Positions 1-6,470 of a DNA stretch of 7,816 nt are shown here, in pieces (the first letter of the stretch is position 1; every line of letters starts with the position of its first letter). The DNA is from Rhodobacteraceae bacterium UBA6236 (GTDB lineage: Bacteria; Pseudomonadota; Alphaproteobacteria; Rhodobacterales; Rhodobacteraceae), in the NCBI GenBank assembly GCA_002440945.1, contig DJWG01000006.1, positions 13,835-21,650 on the forward strand, read 5' to 3'. The notes beneath the pieces were generated by a model, which had not been told where the DNA came from, ran no database searches, and saw only the letters and a list, made by a program, of their open reading frames with translations. A program made the position numbers and the translations under genes.

Positions 1-1315
1 CGGTCCTTGATCTCGATATAGCCGTCCGGGTGCATCACCCCCAGATCGCCGGTCGCAAACCAGCCTCCGGCAAAGGCCTTTTCGGTCGCCGAGGGGTTCT
101 TCAGGTAGCCGCGCATGACGTTGTTGCCGCGCATGAAGATCTCGCCCATCGTGACCCCGTCCGAAGGCATCGGTTCCAGCGTTTCGGGGTGGGCGACCAT
201 CAGCCCTTCCAGAACCGCGCTTCGGACCCCTTGCCGGGCCTTCAATCGCGCGCGTTCCTCATCCGGCAGCGCGTCCCATTCCTCTTGCCAGGCGCACAGC
301 ACGGCGGGGCCATAGGTTTCCGTCAGTCCGTAGACATGGGTCACCTCGATGCCCATCGCCTCCATCTTGGCGATGACGGCGGCGGGCGGGGCGGCGCCGG
401 CGGTCATGACCTTGATCTTGTGGGCGAGGCGCGTCTTCAGGTCGTCGGGCGCATTGGCCAGCATCGCAAGGACAATGGGCGCGCCGCAGAAATGCGTGAC
501 CTTTTCTTCGGCGATCAGGTCATAGATCACATCGGTCCGCACGGCGCGCAGGCAGACCGACACGCCCGCGGCCGCCGCCATCGCCCAGGGGAAGCACCAG
601 CCGTTGCAATGGAACATCGGCAGCGTCCAGAGGTAGCGCGGATGCGGACCCATGTTCCACGACAGGATCTGCGACATGGCGTTCAGCATCGCGCCCCGAT
701 GGTGATAGACGACGCCCTTCGGGTCGCCCGTCGTCCCCGAGGTGTAGTTGAGGCTGATCGCGTCCCATTCGCTGTCCGGGCCCTTCCAGGCGTAATCGGG
801 ATCGCCCTCGGCCAGAAGCTCCTCATAGGTCAGCGCGCCAACGTGATGGCCGCCATCGAAGGAGGGATCGTCGATATCGATCACCAGGCGGTTGCCATGC
901 GCAATGCGCAACGCCCGTTCCATCACCTCCGAAAATTCGGGATCGACGATCACCACCTTGGCTTCGGCATGGTTGAGGATGAAGGCGATCGCTTCGGCGT
1001 CCAGCCGGGTGTTGATGGCATTGAGCACCGCGCCGCACATCGGGATGCCGAAATGCGCCTCGAACATCTCGGGGATGTTGGTCGCCATGATCGACACCGT
1101 ATCGCCCTTGCCGATCCCGCGCCTGGCCAGGGCGCTCGCCAGCCGCCGGGTGCGGGCGTAGGTTTCCCCCAGGTGCGGCGGACCGAATGATAGACCACCG
1201 CCTCGCGGTTCGGGTAAATGTCGGCGGCGCGGGCGATAAGGCTGAGCGGCGTCAGCGCGACATGGTTTGCCGGGGTCTGGTCAAGCCCGAGTTCATAGAT
1301 GTTCTGGCTCTTCAC
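1..1315 (-). pseudogene. Acyl-CoA synthetase (AMP-binding), frameshifted and cut by the window edge
   Basis: This adenylate-forming ligase activates a carboxylic acid with ATP to an acyl-AMP and then to the CoA thioester; it is probably cytosolic. It starts at a GTG (1313-1315) behind a strong AGGAGG. The first 50 codons (MKSQNIYELGL... to RRTWG) fit the family N-terminus. At the C run 1166-1170 (five G on the coding strand) one base appears to be missing: the continuing frame turns to nonsense and stops at 950, whereas the -1 frame resumes with ETYARTRRLASAL and stays open to position 1. With the frame repaired, about 438 of a usual ~540 residues are visible: P-loop YTSGTTGDPKG at 191-201, GLTETYGP at 330-337, and TGDLG at 422-426. 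The C-terminal domain with the catalytic lysine lies outside the window. The sequence resembles fatty acyl-CoA synthetases of the Thermus LC-FACS/plant AAE type; chain length cannot be told, and a DmdB-like role (methylmercaptopropionate) is possible in this lineage. A sequencing error is as likely as true decay. Confidence 0.85.
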
Positions 1316-1322
1316 TGGCGAT

Positions 1323-1328
1323 CCTCCT
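1323..1328 (-). promoter_or_regulatory. Ribosome-binding site of the acyl-CoA synthetase
   Basis: The coding strand reads AGGAGG, 7 nt before the GTG start at 1315. It is the best Shine-Dalgarno match in the window and decides in favour of the GTG start. Its quality also suggests that this gene was, or is, independently well translated despite the frameshift. Confidence 0.8.
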
Positions 1329-1395
1329 CAGGCGCGGCCGATATTCAGGCGATGCTATCCGCCGGATCGGATGCGGCCAAGGGGATCGACGGGGG

Positions 1396-2544
1396 TTAAA
1401 GTGCCCGACCACGCAGATCAGCCATGCGCCCACATCCAAGCTGGACCAGGGTTGTCGCCAGTTCATCCAGCAGAATGGCGATCAGATGCCCCGGACCGCG
1501 CGCGCCCATCGCCGCCGCCGCATGAAGGAAGGGCCGCCCGACCAGCACCGCATCGGCCCCCAGCGCGATCATCCGGGCGATATCCAGGCCCGACCGGATG
1601 CCGCCGTCGGCCAGGATCAAGGCCCCGTCGCCCAGCCGGTCGCGGACCCGGGGCAGCACCTGCACCGCCGTCGGCGCGGCGTCGATCTGCCGGCCGCCGT
1701 GGTTCGACACGATCACGCCATCCGCGCCAAGGTCCAGCGCCGCCGCGGCTTCACCCGCATCAAGCACGCCCTTCACCAGCAAGGGGCCGTTCCAGGCGTT
1801 CCGAATCCGCGACAGCCGGGTGGGTCCGATATGGCCCTGCATCATCCGCCCCAGGAATTCGGCCGCCGCAGAGAGCGAGCCTGCGGGGAAGTAGGGCGAA
1901 AGGTTCCGAAATTCCGGGATGCCGGTGCGGGCGGCGCGGATCGCCCAATGGGGGTGCGCTGCGATCTGCGCCAGCATCCGGGGGCCGACGCGCGGCGGCA
2001 CGGTCAGGCCGCTTCGGATGTCGCGGCGGCGGCGGGTTGGGCCGGGGATGTCGATGGTCACCACCAGATTGCGATAGCCTGCCGCCTGCGCGCGCTGGAT
2101 CATCGCGCGTTCCATCCCTTCATCGGCCGGGGGATAAAGCTGGAACCAGGCCGATGGGCCGGCAAGGGGCCGGATCTCTTGCATCGCGCTGGTGGCGTAG
2201 GTGGACAGGACATGCGCGATCCCTGCTTGGGCGGCGGCACGGGCGATATGCGCCTCGCACCCCGGCCAGACCAGTCCGCCAAGGCCCAGCGGGGCCACCC
2301 CCAGCGGCGCGGTCAGCCGCTGGCCCGCCAGTGTCACCGAAAGATCGGGCGCGGCATCTTCGACCAGATAGCGCGGGGTCAGGATCGTCCGGTCCAGATC
2401 GGCGCGGTTGCGGGCCACGCAGACCTCGGCGCCGATGCCGCCTTGCAGGTAGTCGCGCGCGAAGCCCGGCAGGCGGCGCAGCGCCACCGCCTCTAGCGCG
2501 GCGGCATCGGGAAAGCGCCGATCCAGCCGCGGGTCCGGGGTCAC
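1396..2544 (-). CDS. FMN-dependent alpha-hydroxy-acid dehydrogenase/oxidase (lactate/glycolate/mandelate family)
   Basis: The 382-residue protein has the usual length of the FMN-binding TIM-barrel family that oxidises L-2-hydroxy acids to 2-keto acids, passing electrons to quinone or oxygen. The signature SNHGGRQ is at 280-286 (base His282, substrate-binding Arg285). Other active-site residues are in place: Tyr32 (DYLQGG), Tyr137 in WFQLY, Asp165 in TIDIP, the RRRRD segment at 171-175, and flavin-contacting Lys258 (VKGV). The FMN phosphate site is DGGIRSG at 313-319 plus GRPFLHA at 336-342. No signal peptide or clear membrane segment is seen. L-lactate dehydrogenase (LldD) is the commonest annotation for such proteins, but glycolate or mandelate oxidation cannot be excluded, so I give no symbol. 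The start is a GTG whose GTGA overlaps the galE stop by 4 nt, which suggests translational coupling and co-transcription with galU-galE. No good Shine-Dalgarno precedes it, consistent with coupling. Confidence 0.93.
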   Translation of the reverse strand: MTPDPRLDRRFPDAAALEAVALRRLPGFARDYLQGGIGAEVCVARNRADLDRTILTPRYLVEDAAPDLSVTLAGQRLTAPLGVAPLGLGGLVWPGCEAHIARAAAQAGIAHVLSTYATSAMQEIRPLAGPSAWFQLYPPADEGMERAMIQRAQAAGYRNLVVTIDIPGPTRRRRDIRSGLTVPPRVGPRMLAQIAAHPHWAIRAARTGIPEFRNLSPYFPAGSLSAAAEFLGRMMQGHIGPTRLSRIRNAWNGPLLVKGVLDAGEAAAALDLGADGVIVSNHGGRQIDAAPTAVQVLPRVRDRLGDGALILADGGIRSGLDIARMIALGADAVLVGRPFLHAAAAMGARGPGHLIAILLDELATTLVQLGCGRMADLRGRAL

Positions 2545-3524
2545 GCCTTGAAGCCGCCGGTCTGGTGCCAGCGCCAGGCATCGGCGATCATGTCGCGCAT
2601 GTTCGACCGTCTGGGTTGCCAGCCAAGTTCCGTCCGCGCCCGTTGGCTGCCCGACACCAGCGCCACCGCATCCCCCGCACGGCGTTCGCCGTAGACGACC
2701 GGCACGTCGCGGTTGGTGACGTGGCGGGACTGTTCGATCACCTCGCGCACTGAAAAGCCGCTGCCGGTGCCCAGACAGAAGACCCGGTTGCCCTTGCTCT
2801 CCAGCAGCCAGTTCACCCCCAGGACATGCGCGTCGGCCAGATCGCTGACATGGACGTAATCGCGGATGCAGGTGCCGTCTGGCGTGGGATAGTCGGTGCC
2901 GAAGACCGTCAGCGCCGGGCGCTTGCCGTCGATGGCATCCAGCATCAGCGGGATCAGATGAGTTTCCGGCTGGTGGAATTCGCCCACCTCGGCATCCGGG
3001 TCGGCGCCCGCGACGTTGAAGTAGCGGAAGATCACCGACCGAAGCCCGTGGCTTGCGCCGAAATCGGCCAGCATGTCTTCGATCGCGCGCTTCGACTTGC
3101 CGTAGGAATTGATCGGGCGCTGCGGCGTGTCTTCATCCAGGACCACGCCATCCTGATCGCCATAGGTCGCGCAGGTCGAGGAAAACACGAAATGAAGACA
3201 ACCGGCATTGACCGCCGCCTCGATCAGGTTGAGCGAGCCAAGAACGTTCGCCCGCCAGTATTTGCCGGGATCGCGCATCGCCTCGCCCACCAGGCTCAGC
3301 GCCGCGAAATGCATCACGGCGACCGGGCGGTACCTGGCAAAGGCCGCATCCAGCGCGGCGCGGTCAAACAGGTCGCCCTCGACCAGCGGACCGAAGCGCA
3401 CCGCGTCACGCCAGCCGTTCGACAGGTTGTCGAAGGTGACGGGCAGGAACCCGGCATCGCGCAGCGCCTTGCAGGCATGCGCGCCGATGTACCCCGCCCC
3501 GCCGGTAACCAGAACGGCCCGCAT
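2541..3524 (-). CDS. galE: UDP-glucose 4-epimerase
   Basis: This NAD+-dependent extended short-chain dehydrogenase interconverts UDP-glucose and UDP-galactose in the cytosol (Leloir pathway and supply of galactose for polysaccharide or LPS). The 327-residue length is normal. The Rossmann motif TGGAGYIG is at 7-14, and the acidic residue of FDN (31-33) contacts the NAD ribose. The catalytic region SSTCATYG is at 115-122 and the YGKSK pair gives Tyr141 and Lys145. RYFNVAGA (167-174) and the PDGTCIRDYVHVSDLADAH stretch (215-233) are typical of GalE. The SSTCATYG wording resembles ExoB epimerases of alphaproteobacteria rather than enterobacterial GalE. The ATG start lies 3 nt after the galU stop and the TGA stop overlaps the next gene, so the three genes probably form one transcript. 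ExoB is an alternative name; the activity is the same. Confidence 0.96.
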   Translation of the reverse strand: MRAVLVTGGAGYIGAHACKALRDAGFLPVTFDNLSNGWRDAVRFGPLVEGDLFDRAALDAAFARYRPVAVMHFAALSLVGEAMRDPGKYWRANVLGSLNLIEAAVNAGCLHFVFSSTCATYGDQDGVVLDEDTPQRPINSYGKSKRAIEDMLADFGASHGLRSVIFRYFNVAGADPDAEVGEFHQPETHLIPLMLDAIDGKRPALTVFGTDYPTPDGTCIRDYVHVSDLADAHVLGVNWLLESKGNRVFCLGTGSGFSVREVIEQSRHVTNRDVPVVYGERRAGDAVALVSGSQRARTELGWQPRRSNMRDMIADAWRWHQTGGFKA

Positions 3525-3527
3525 GCC

Positions 3528-4421
3528 TTATTCGGCGGCCTTGCGGACCTGCGTCATTTCGCTGAGGAACTCGGCGAATTCGTCGTGCAGCTCGGGGCGT
3601 GCCAGACCGAAGGCGACTGTGGCTTGCAGGAAGCCCGCCTTCGACCCGCAATCGAAGCGCTGGCCGCGGAAGCGGTAGCCGTAGACGTTGTTCGACCGGG
3701 TGATTTCCTCGGCGATCGCGTCGGTCAGCTGGATTTCTCCGCCGGCGCCTGTCTTCTTGCTGTCAAGGTTTTCCATGACCTGCGGGGTCAGGATGTAACG
3801 TCCGATCACCGCAAGGTTCGACGGCGCCTCATCGGCTTTCGGCTTTTCGACCATGCCCTTCACCGAAACAAGGCTGCCCATGTCTTCGCGGATGTCCAGA
3901 ACCCCGTAGGACGAAGCCTTGTCCTGCGGCACTTCCATCGCGGCAACGATATTGCCGCCGACCTCTTCATAGGCTTCGACCATCTGCTGAAGGCAGGGCT
4001 TTTCCGCCGCGATCACGTCATCGGGCAGCAGGACCGCAAAGGGTTCATCCCCCAGAAGCCGCCGCGCGCACCAGACGGCGTGGCCAAGGCCCAGGGCCTT
4101 CTGCTGGCGGACGTAGGCGATGGCGCCCGAATCCATGTCGGTCTGGTGAAGGATGTCCAGAAGGTCCGTCTTGTTCTTCGCCTTCAACTCGGCCTCGATC
4201 ACCGGGGCATGGTCGAAATAATCCTCCAGCGCCGATTTCCCGCGCGAGGTGACGAAGATGAATTCCTTGATGCCGGCCGCGCGGGCCTCGTCGATGGCGT
4301 ATTGGATCAGCGGGCGGTCGACCAGGGTCATGATCTCTTTCGGGATCGACTTCGTGGCAGGCAGGAACCGGGTTCCCAAACCAGCTACGGGGAAAATGGC
4401 CTTCGTAACCTTGCGCTTCAT
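3528..4421 (-). CDS. galU: UTP-glucose-1-phosphate uridylyltransferase (UDP-glucose pyrophosphorylase)
   Basis: The enzyme makes UDP-glucose and pyrophosphate from UTP and glucose-1-phosphate, feeding GalE and cell-envelope glycans. I chose the ATG at 4419-4421 (MKRKVTKAIF), giving 297 residues, the normal length, with an AAGGTG ribosome site 5 nt upstream. The same frame is open to an ATG at 4490, but those 23 extra residues (LPGAQHNKARSR...) are unlike the family. Visible motifs are the nucleotide-binding loop PVAGLGTRFLPATKSIPKE (11-29), QQKALGLGHAV (106-116), metal-binding LPDD (132-135), VEKP (191-194), GRYIL (207-211), GGEIQLTDAI (227-236) and FDCGSKAGF (256-264). It is the first gene of the galU-galE-dehydrogenase run and probably transcribed from the promoter predicted at 4552-4580. 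Confidence 0.97.
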   Translation of the reverse strand: MKRKVTKAIFPVAGLGTRFLPATKSIPKEIMTLVDRPLIQYAIDEARAAGIKEFIFVTSRGKSALEDYFDHAPVIEAELKAKNKTDLLDILHQTDMDSGAIAYVRQQKALGLGHAVWCARRLLGDEPFAVLLPDDVIAAEKPCLQQMVEAYEEVGGNIVAAMEVPQDKASSYGVLDIREDMGSLVSVKGMVEKPKADEAPSNLAVIGRYILTPQVMENLDSKKTGAGGEIQLTDAIAEEITRSNNVYGYRFRGQRFDCGSKAGFLQATVAFGLARPELHDEFAEFLSEMTQVRKAAE

Positions 4422-4426
4422 CAGTT

Positions 4427-4432
4427 CACCTT
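4427..4432 (-). promoter_or_regulatory. Ribosome-binding site deciding the galU start
   Basis: AAGGTG on the coding strand, 5 nt before the ATG at 4421. It supports the short GalU form over the upstream in-frame ATG at 4490, which lies inside an inverted repeat and has no comparable site. Confidence 0.65.
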
Positions 4433-4469
4433 CAGCAAGTCGTTGCCCCAATCGGGATCGAGCTTTGTT

Positions 4470-4490
4470 ATGTTGCGCGCCCGGCAACAT
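4470..4490. repeat. Perfect 7-bp inverted repeat in the galU leader
   Basis: ATGTTGC (4470-4476) and GCAACAT (4484-4490) are perfect complements around a 7-base GC-rich spacer (GCGCCCG). The element sits about 50 bases before the galU start, inside the predicted 5' leader. It could be a small RNA hairpin or a protein-binding site; chance is possible for arms this short. Confidence 0.5.
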
Positions 4491-4524
4491 TAGGACGCAT
4501 CTATGACCAATTGGCGGCGATAGA

Positions 4525-4540
4525 ACGGGGAATTTCCCGT
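4525..4540. repeat. Palindrome near the predicted galU transcription start (possible operator)
   Basis: The 16 bases read ACGGGGAATTTCCCGT. They can be aligned as 5-bp arms ACGGG/CCCGT, or as the perfect palindrome GGGAATTTCCC (4528-4538). It lies immediately downstream of the predicted start site (about 4545), a position where a bound repressor would block initiation. No regulator is encoded in the window, so the operator role is inference. Confidence 0.4.
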
Positions 4541-4551
4541 GGAATCATGCC

Positions 4552-4580
4552 ATTTTCATTGCCTATACACCAGTTTTCAA
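4552..4580 (-). promoter_or_regulatory. Predicted sigma-70 type promoter of galU-galE-dehydrogenase
   Basis: On the minus strand TTGAAA (4575-4580; 5 of 6 to TTGACA) is followed after exactly 17 bases by GAAAAT (4552-4557; 4 of 6 to TATAAT). Transcription would start near 4545 and give a leader of about 125 nt before galU. The surrounding stretch is clearly more AT-rich than the genes around it. No other pairing in the gap looks better, but the -10 box is weak. Confidence 0.45.
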
Positions 4581-4627
4581 TCCCGGCGGGAGGGAGCATT
4601 CCAGACGATCTGCAATTTGTGATGCAG

Positions 4628-4669
4628 CTGCCGCGAAATTCGGCGCCTTCTTGCGCTGCGACGCGGCAG
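4628..4669 (-). terminator. Possible hairpin terminator behind the kdsB-like gene
   Basis: CTGCCGCG (4628-4635) and CGCGGCAG (4662-4669) are a perfect 8-bp inverted repeat, and the 26-base spacer contains a further GCGC/GCGC pairing, so a nested GC-rich stem can form about 20 nt after the stop codon at 4689. There is no U-run after it on the minus strand, so it does not meet the classical intrinsic-terminator pattern. It could instead protect the 3' end of the cysQ-kdsB transcript. Confidence 0.35.
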
Positions 4670-4688
4670 TCCGCCGATGGCTCTTGTG

Positions 4689-5489
4689 TCAGTCGATCCC
4701 CATCTCGGCCATCATCGCCTCGATCTGCGCGACGTCTGACGGGTTGTTCAGTTCCCAGAACTTGCGACCGCGGGCCTCGACCTCGACACAGGCGACGGCG
4801 CGACCGTTTTCAAGGAAGCGCAGCTGTTCAAGGCCCTCAAGCGTTTCCAGCGGGCCGACCGGCCAGGTGGGATAATCCGCAAGCGAGGCGGGGCGATAGG
4901 CGTAGACGCCGACATGGTGGAACACCGGCGTCGGCTCATCGGGCGCATAGGTGCGGCCCGTGTAGGGAATCACTTCCTTCGAGAAATAAAGCGCCCGCCC
5001 GCCCGCGCCGAAAACCGCCGTGGTGCCGCCCACGCGCCCCGCGCGGCGGTCGGCCTGCAGGCTGTCAAGCATCGCGCCTTCGCAGCGCAGGACCGGGGTG
5101 GCGATTTCTGCGCCCGGATCGGCGCGTAACGCGGCGATCAGCGATTCAATGAACCAAGGGGGCGTCAGCGGCGCGTCGCCTTGCAGATTGACCACGATGG
5201 CATGCTGAAGGCCCAGCTTCTCATGCGCCTCGGCGCAGCGTTCGGTGCCGTTCAGCCACTTGTCCGAGGTCATGACAACCTCGGCCCCGAACCCTTCGGC
5301 ATGGTCGCGGATGCGGTCGTCATCGGTGGCGACGACCACCCGATCCACCCCCGCGACCGTTTGCGCGGCCATCCAGCTGCGTTCGATCAGGCTGCGGGAT
5401 ACGCCGTGCGCCCCGCGAAGGCTGACCAGCGGCTTGCCCGGATAGCGGGTCGAGGCATGGCGGGCGGGGATGACGATCAGAACTCCCAT
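4689..5489 (-). CDS. kdsB: KdsB-like cytidylyltransferase (3-deoxy-manno-octulosonate cytidylyltransferase family)
   Basis: Family members couple CTP to the sugar acid Kdo to give CMP-Kdo for LPS or capsule assembly in the cytosol. The protein has 266 residues (family about 245-260). Matching segments are IPARHASTRYPGKPL (7-21), GTERCAEA (81-88), NLQGDAPLTP (101-110), GRALYFSKEVIPY (164-176), FHHVGVYAYRP (190-200) and LEGLEQLRFLENG (217-229). Two departures stand out: the family's QGDEP is QGDAP here, and the C-terminal VDTPEDL, whose first Asp is recalled as a metal ligand, is replaced by LNNPSDV (247-253). The substrate may therefore not be Kdo; the kdsB symbol is a family label. The ATG at 5489 overlaps the end of cysQ by 13 nt, so the two are surely co-transcribed. 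The frame is open farther upstream to 5705, but that part is antisense-free cysQ coding sequence in another frame and lacks family similarity. Confidence 0.82.
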   Translation of the reverse strand: MGVLIVIPARHASTRYPGKPLVSLRGAHGVSRSLIERSWMAAQTVAGVDRVVVATDDDRIRDHAEGFGAEVVMTSDKWLNGTERCAEAHEKLGLQHAIVVNLQGDAPLTPPWFIESLIAALRADPGAEIATPVLRCEGAMLDSLQADRRAGRVGGTTAVFGAGGRALYFSKEVIPYTGRTYAPDEPTPVFHHVGVYAYRPASLADYPTWPVGPLETLEGLEQLRFLENGRAVACVEVEARGRKFWELNNPSDVAQIEAMMAEMGID

Positions 5490-6349
5490 TCGGACCCCGG
5501 CTTTGCGGCGGCTGTCTCGTCGTCTTCGCCTTCGTCCGCCGGGTCGGGCAGGTGGGTCTTCGACAGCAGGACGCCGGGCGAATAGGCGATAAAGAAGGGG
5601 TTTTCGAAACCGGGCTTGCCGTAGACAAAAGGCCCGTGGTCTTCCAGCCGGATCATCGCGCCACCCGCGCCGCGCAGGATCGCGTCGCCCGCGGCGGTGT
5701 CCCATTCCATCGTCCGGCCCAGACGGGGGTAAAGGTCCGCCTCGCCCGCCGCCACCAGACAGAACTTCAGCGAAGATCCGGCGCTGGTCAGGTCGCGGAC
5801 CGAATATCGCGCGATGTAATCGTCCGTCGCCGCGTCGCGGTGCGACTTCGACGCAACCACCATCAGCGCACGGTTATCCGGCATCGACACGGCGATGTTG
5901 ACCAGCTGGCCCGGCGTTTCCTTGGTGAAGGGCATCTTTTCTTCGACCGAACGGCCATCGCCCAGCGTGTAGAACAGCCGGTTCTTCGCCGGGGCATAGA
6001 CCACGCCGCGCAGCGGGACGCCCTTTTCGACATAGGCGATGTTGACGGTGAAGTCGCCGCGGCGCTGGACGAATTCCTTGGTGCCATCCAGCGGATCGAC
6101 GATCAGGAACCGCTCGGCGGTCAATTCATGCGTCTCGGCCTGTTCCTCGGTGACGATCGGCATGTCCGGGAAGGCTTCGGCCAGACCGGCGCTGATCAGG
6201 GCATCGGCGGCTTCATCCGCTTCGGTCACGGGGCTTGAATCCCGTTTCTGGCGCACCTCGAAGTCGGGGGCGTTGTAGATCTCGAGGATGCGTTCCCCGG
6301 CGTCCAGCGCCAGACGTCGCATCACGAAGGTCAATCTTTCGAAGTCCAA
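5477..6349 (-). CDS. cysQ: 3'(2'),5'-bisphosphate nucleotidase CysQ
   Basis: This Mg2+-dependent phosphatase of the inositol monophosphatase superfamily converts 3'-phosphoadenosine 5'-phosphate (PAP) to AMP, removing the inhibitory by-product of sulfate assimilation. Motifs are SSPVTEADEAAD (38-49), VTEEQ (66-70, metal ligand Glu69), DPLDGT (85-90, ligands Asp85 and Asp88) and WDTAAGD (216-222, ligand Asp217). All metal ligands are present. The 290-residue length is slightly long because of an acidic, probably disordered tail (about 265-290). I chose the TTG start at 6349: MDFERLTFVMRRLALDAGERI matches the family N-terminus, an AGGGAG lies 8 nt upstream, and a TGA closes the frame eight codons before it. 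The ATG at 6322 would remove part of the first helix. It leads a two-gene unit with the kdsB-like gene. An inositol monophosphatase annotation is the main alternative. Confidence 0.93.
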   Translation of the reverse strand: MDFERLTFVMRRLALDAGERILEIYNAPDFEVRQKRDSSPVTEADEAADALISAGLAEAFPDMPIVTEEQAETHELTAERFLIVDPLDGTKEFVQRRGDFTVNIAYVEKGVPLRGVVYAPAKNRLFYTLGDGRSVEEKMPFTKETPGQLVNIAVSMPDNRALMVVASKSHRDAATDDYIARYSVRDLTSAGSSLKFCLVAAGEADLYPRLGRTMEWDTAAGDAILRGAGGAMIRLEDHGPFVYGKPGFENPFFIAYSPGVLLSKTHLPDPADEGEDDETAAAKPGSEWEF

Positions 6350-6357
6350 ATCCGCGG

Positions 6358-6363
6358 CTCCCT
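6358..6363 (-). promoter_or_regulatory. Ribosome-binding site supporting the TTG start of cysQ
   Basis: AGGGAG on the coding strand ends 8 nt before TTG at 6349, ideal spacing for that codon. For the alternative ATG at 6322 the spacing would be far too long. Confidence 0.6.
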
Positions 6364-6395
6364 GCGCCAGTCAATTCGCATGTTTGTTGCCCGCG

Positions 6396-6423
6396 ATTAT
6401 GGTCAGGAATATGGAAACCACAA
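6396..6423 (-). promoter_or_regulatory. Predicted promoter of cysQ-kdsB
   Basis: In the 121-base gap between alkB and cysQ the minus strand has TTGTGG (6418-6423), a 16-base spacer and CATAAT (6396-6401; 5 of 6 to TATAAT). Transcription would begin near 6389, leaving a leader of about 40 nt. A second overlapping reading, TTGCAA followed after 17 bases by CATATT, is nearly as good. Either makes cysQ independent of alkB. Confidence 0.45.
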
Positions 6424-6470
6424 GAATGGCTTGCAAGGCCGCCGCCTGACCTTCGCAGGGTTCGGAAATG

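Noticed and set aside
30..1190. 386-codon open frame on the plus strand
   Set aside because: It is antisense to the acyl-CoA synthetase; its His/Arg/Gly-rich composition is typical of a GC-biased shadow frame and it shows no domain.
1316..1395. Terminator between the dehydrogenase and the acyl-CoA synthetase
   Set aside because: The 80-base gap has no convincing stem followed by a U-run; only the AGGAGG site is clear, so read-through is possible.
1299..2753. 484-codon open frame on the plus strand
   Set aside because: It is antisense to the alpha-hydroxy-acid dehydrogenase and part of galE; low-complexity Pro/Arg/Ala/Gly composition with no recognisable motif.
4422..4490. 23-residue N-terminal extension of GalU from the upstream ATG at 4490
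   Set aside because: The extension has no family similarity, that ATG lies in an inverted repeat without a ribosome site, and the ATG at 4421 has AAGGTG at good spacing and gives normal length.
2826..4493. 555-codon open frame on the plus strand, the longest of all
   Set aside because: It runs antisense across galE and galU, both of which have complete catalytic motifs on the other strand; the length is explained by high GC and strong third-position bias.
4511..5152. Plus-strand open frame starting in the galU upstream gap
   Set aside because: Only the first ~60 codons are intergenic; the rest is antisense to the kdsB-like gene, and the product is Arg/Pro/Ser-rich with no domain. It offers no support for a gene in the gap.
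5490..5705. Upstream extension of the kdsB-like frame
   Set aside because: It lies inside cysQ in another frame, is Arg/Gly/Pro-rich, and the conserved N-terminus GVLIVIPARHASTR begins exactly at the ATG at 5489.
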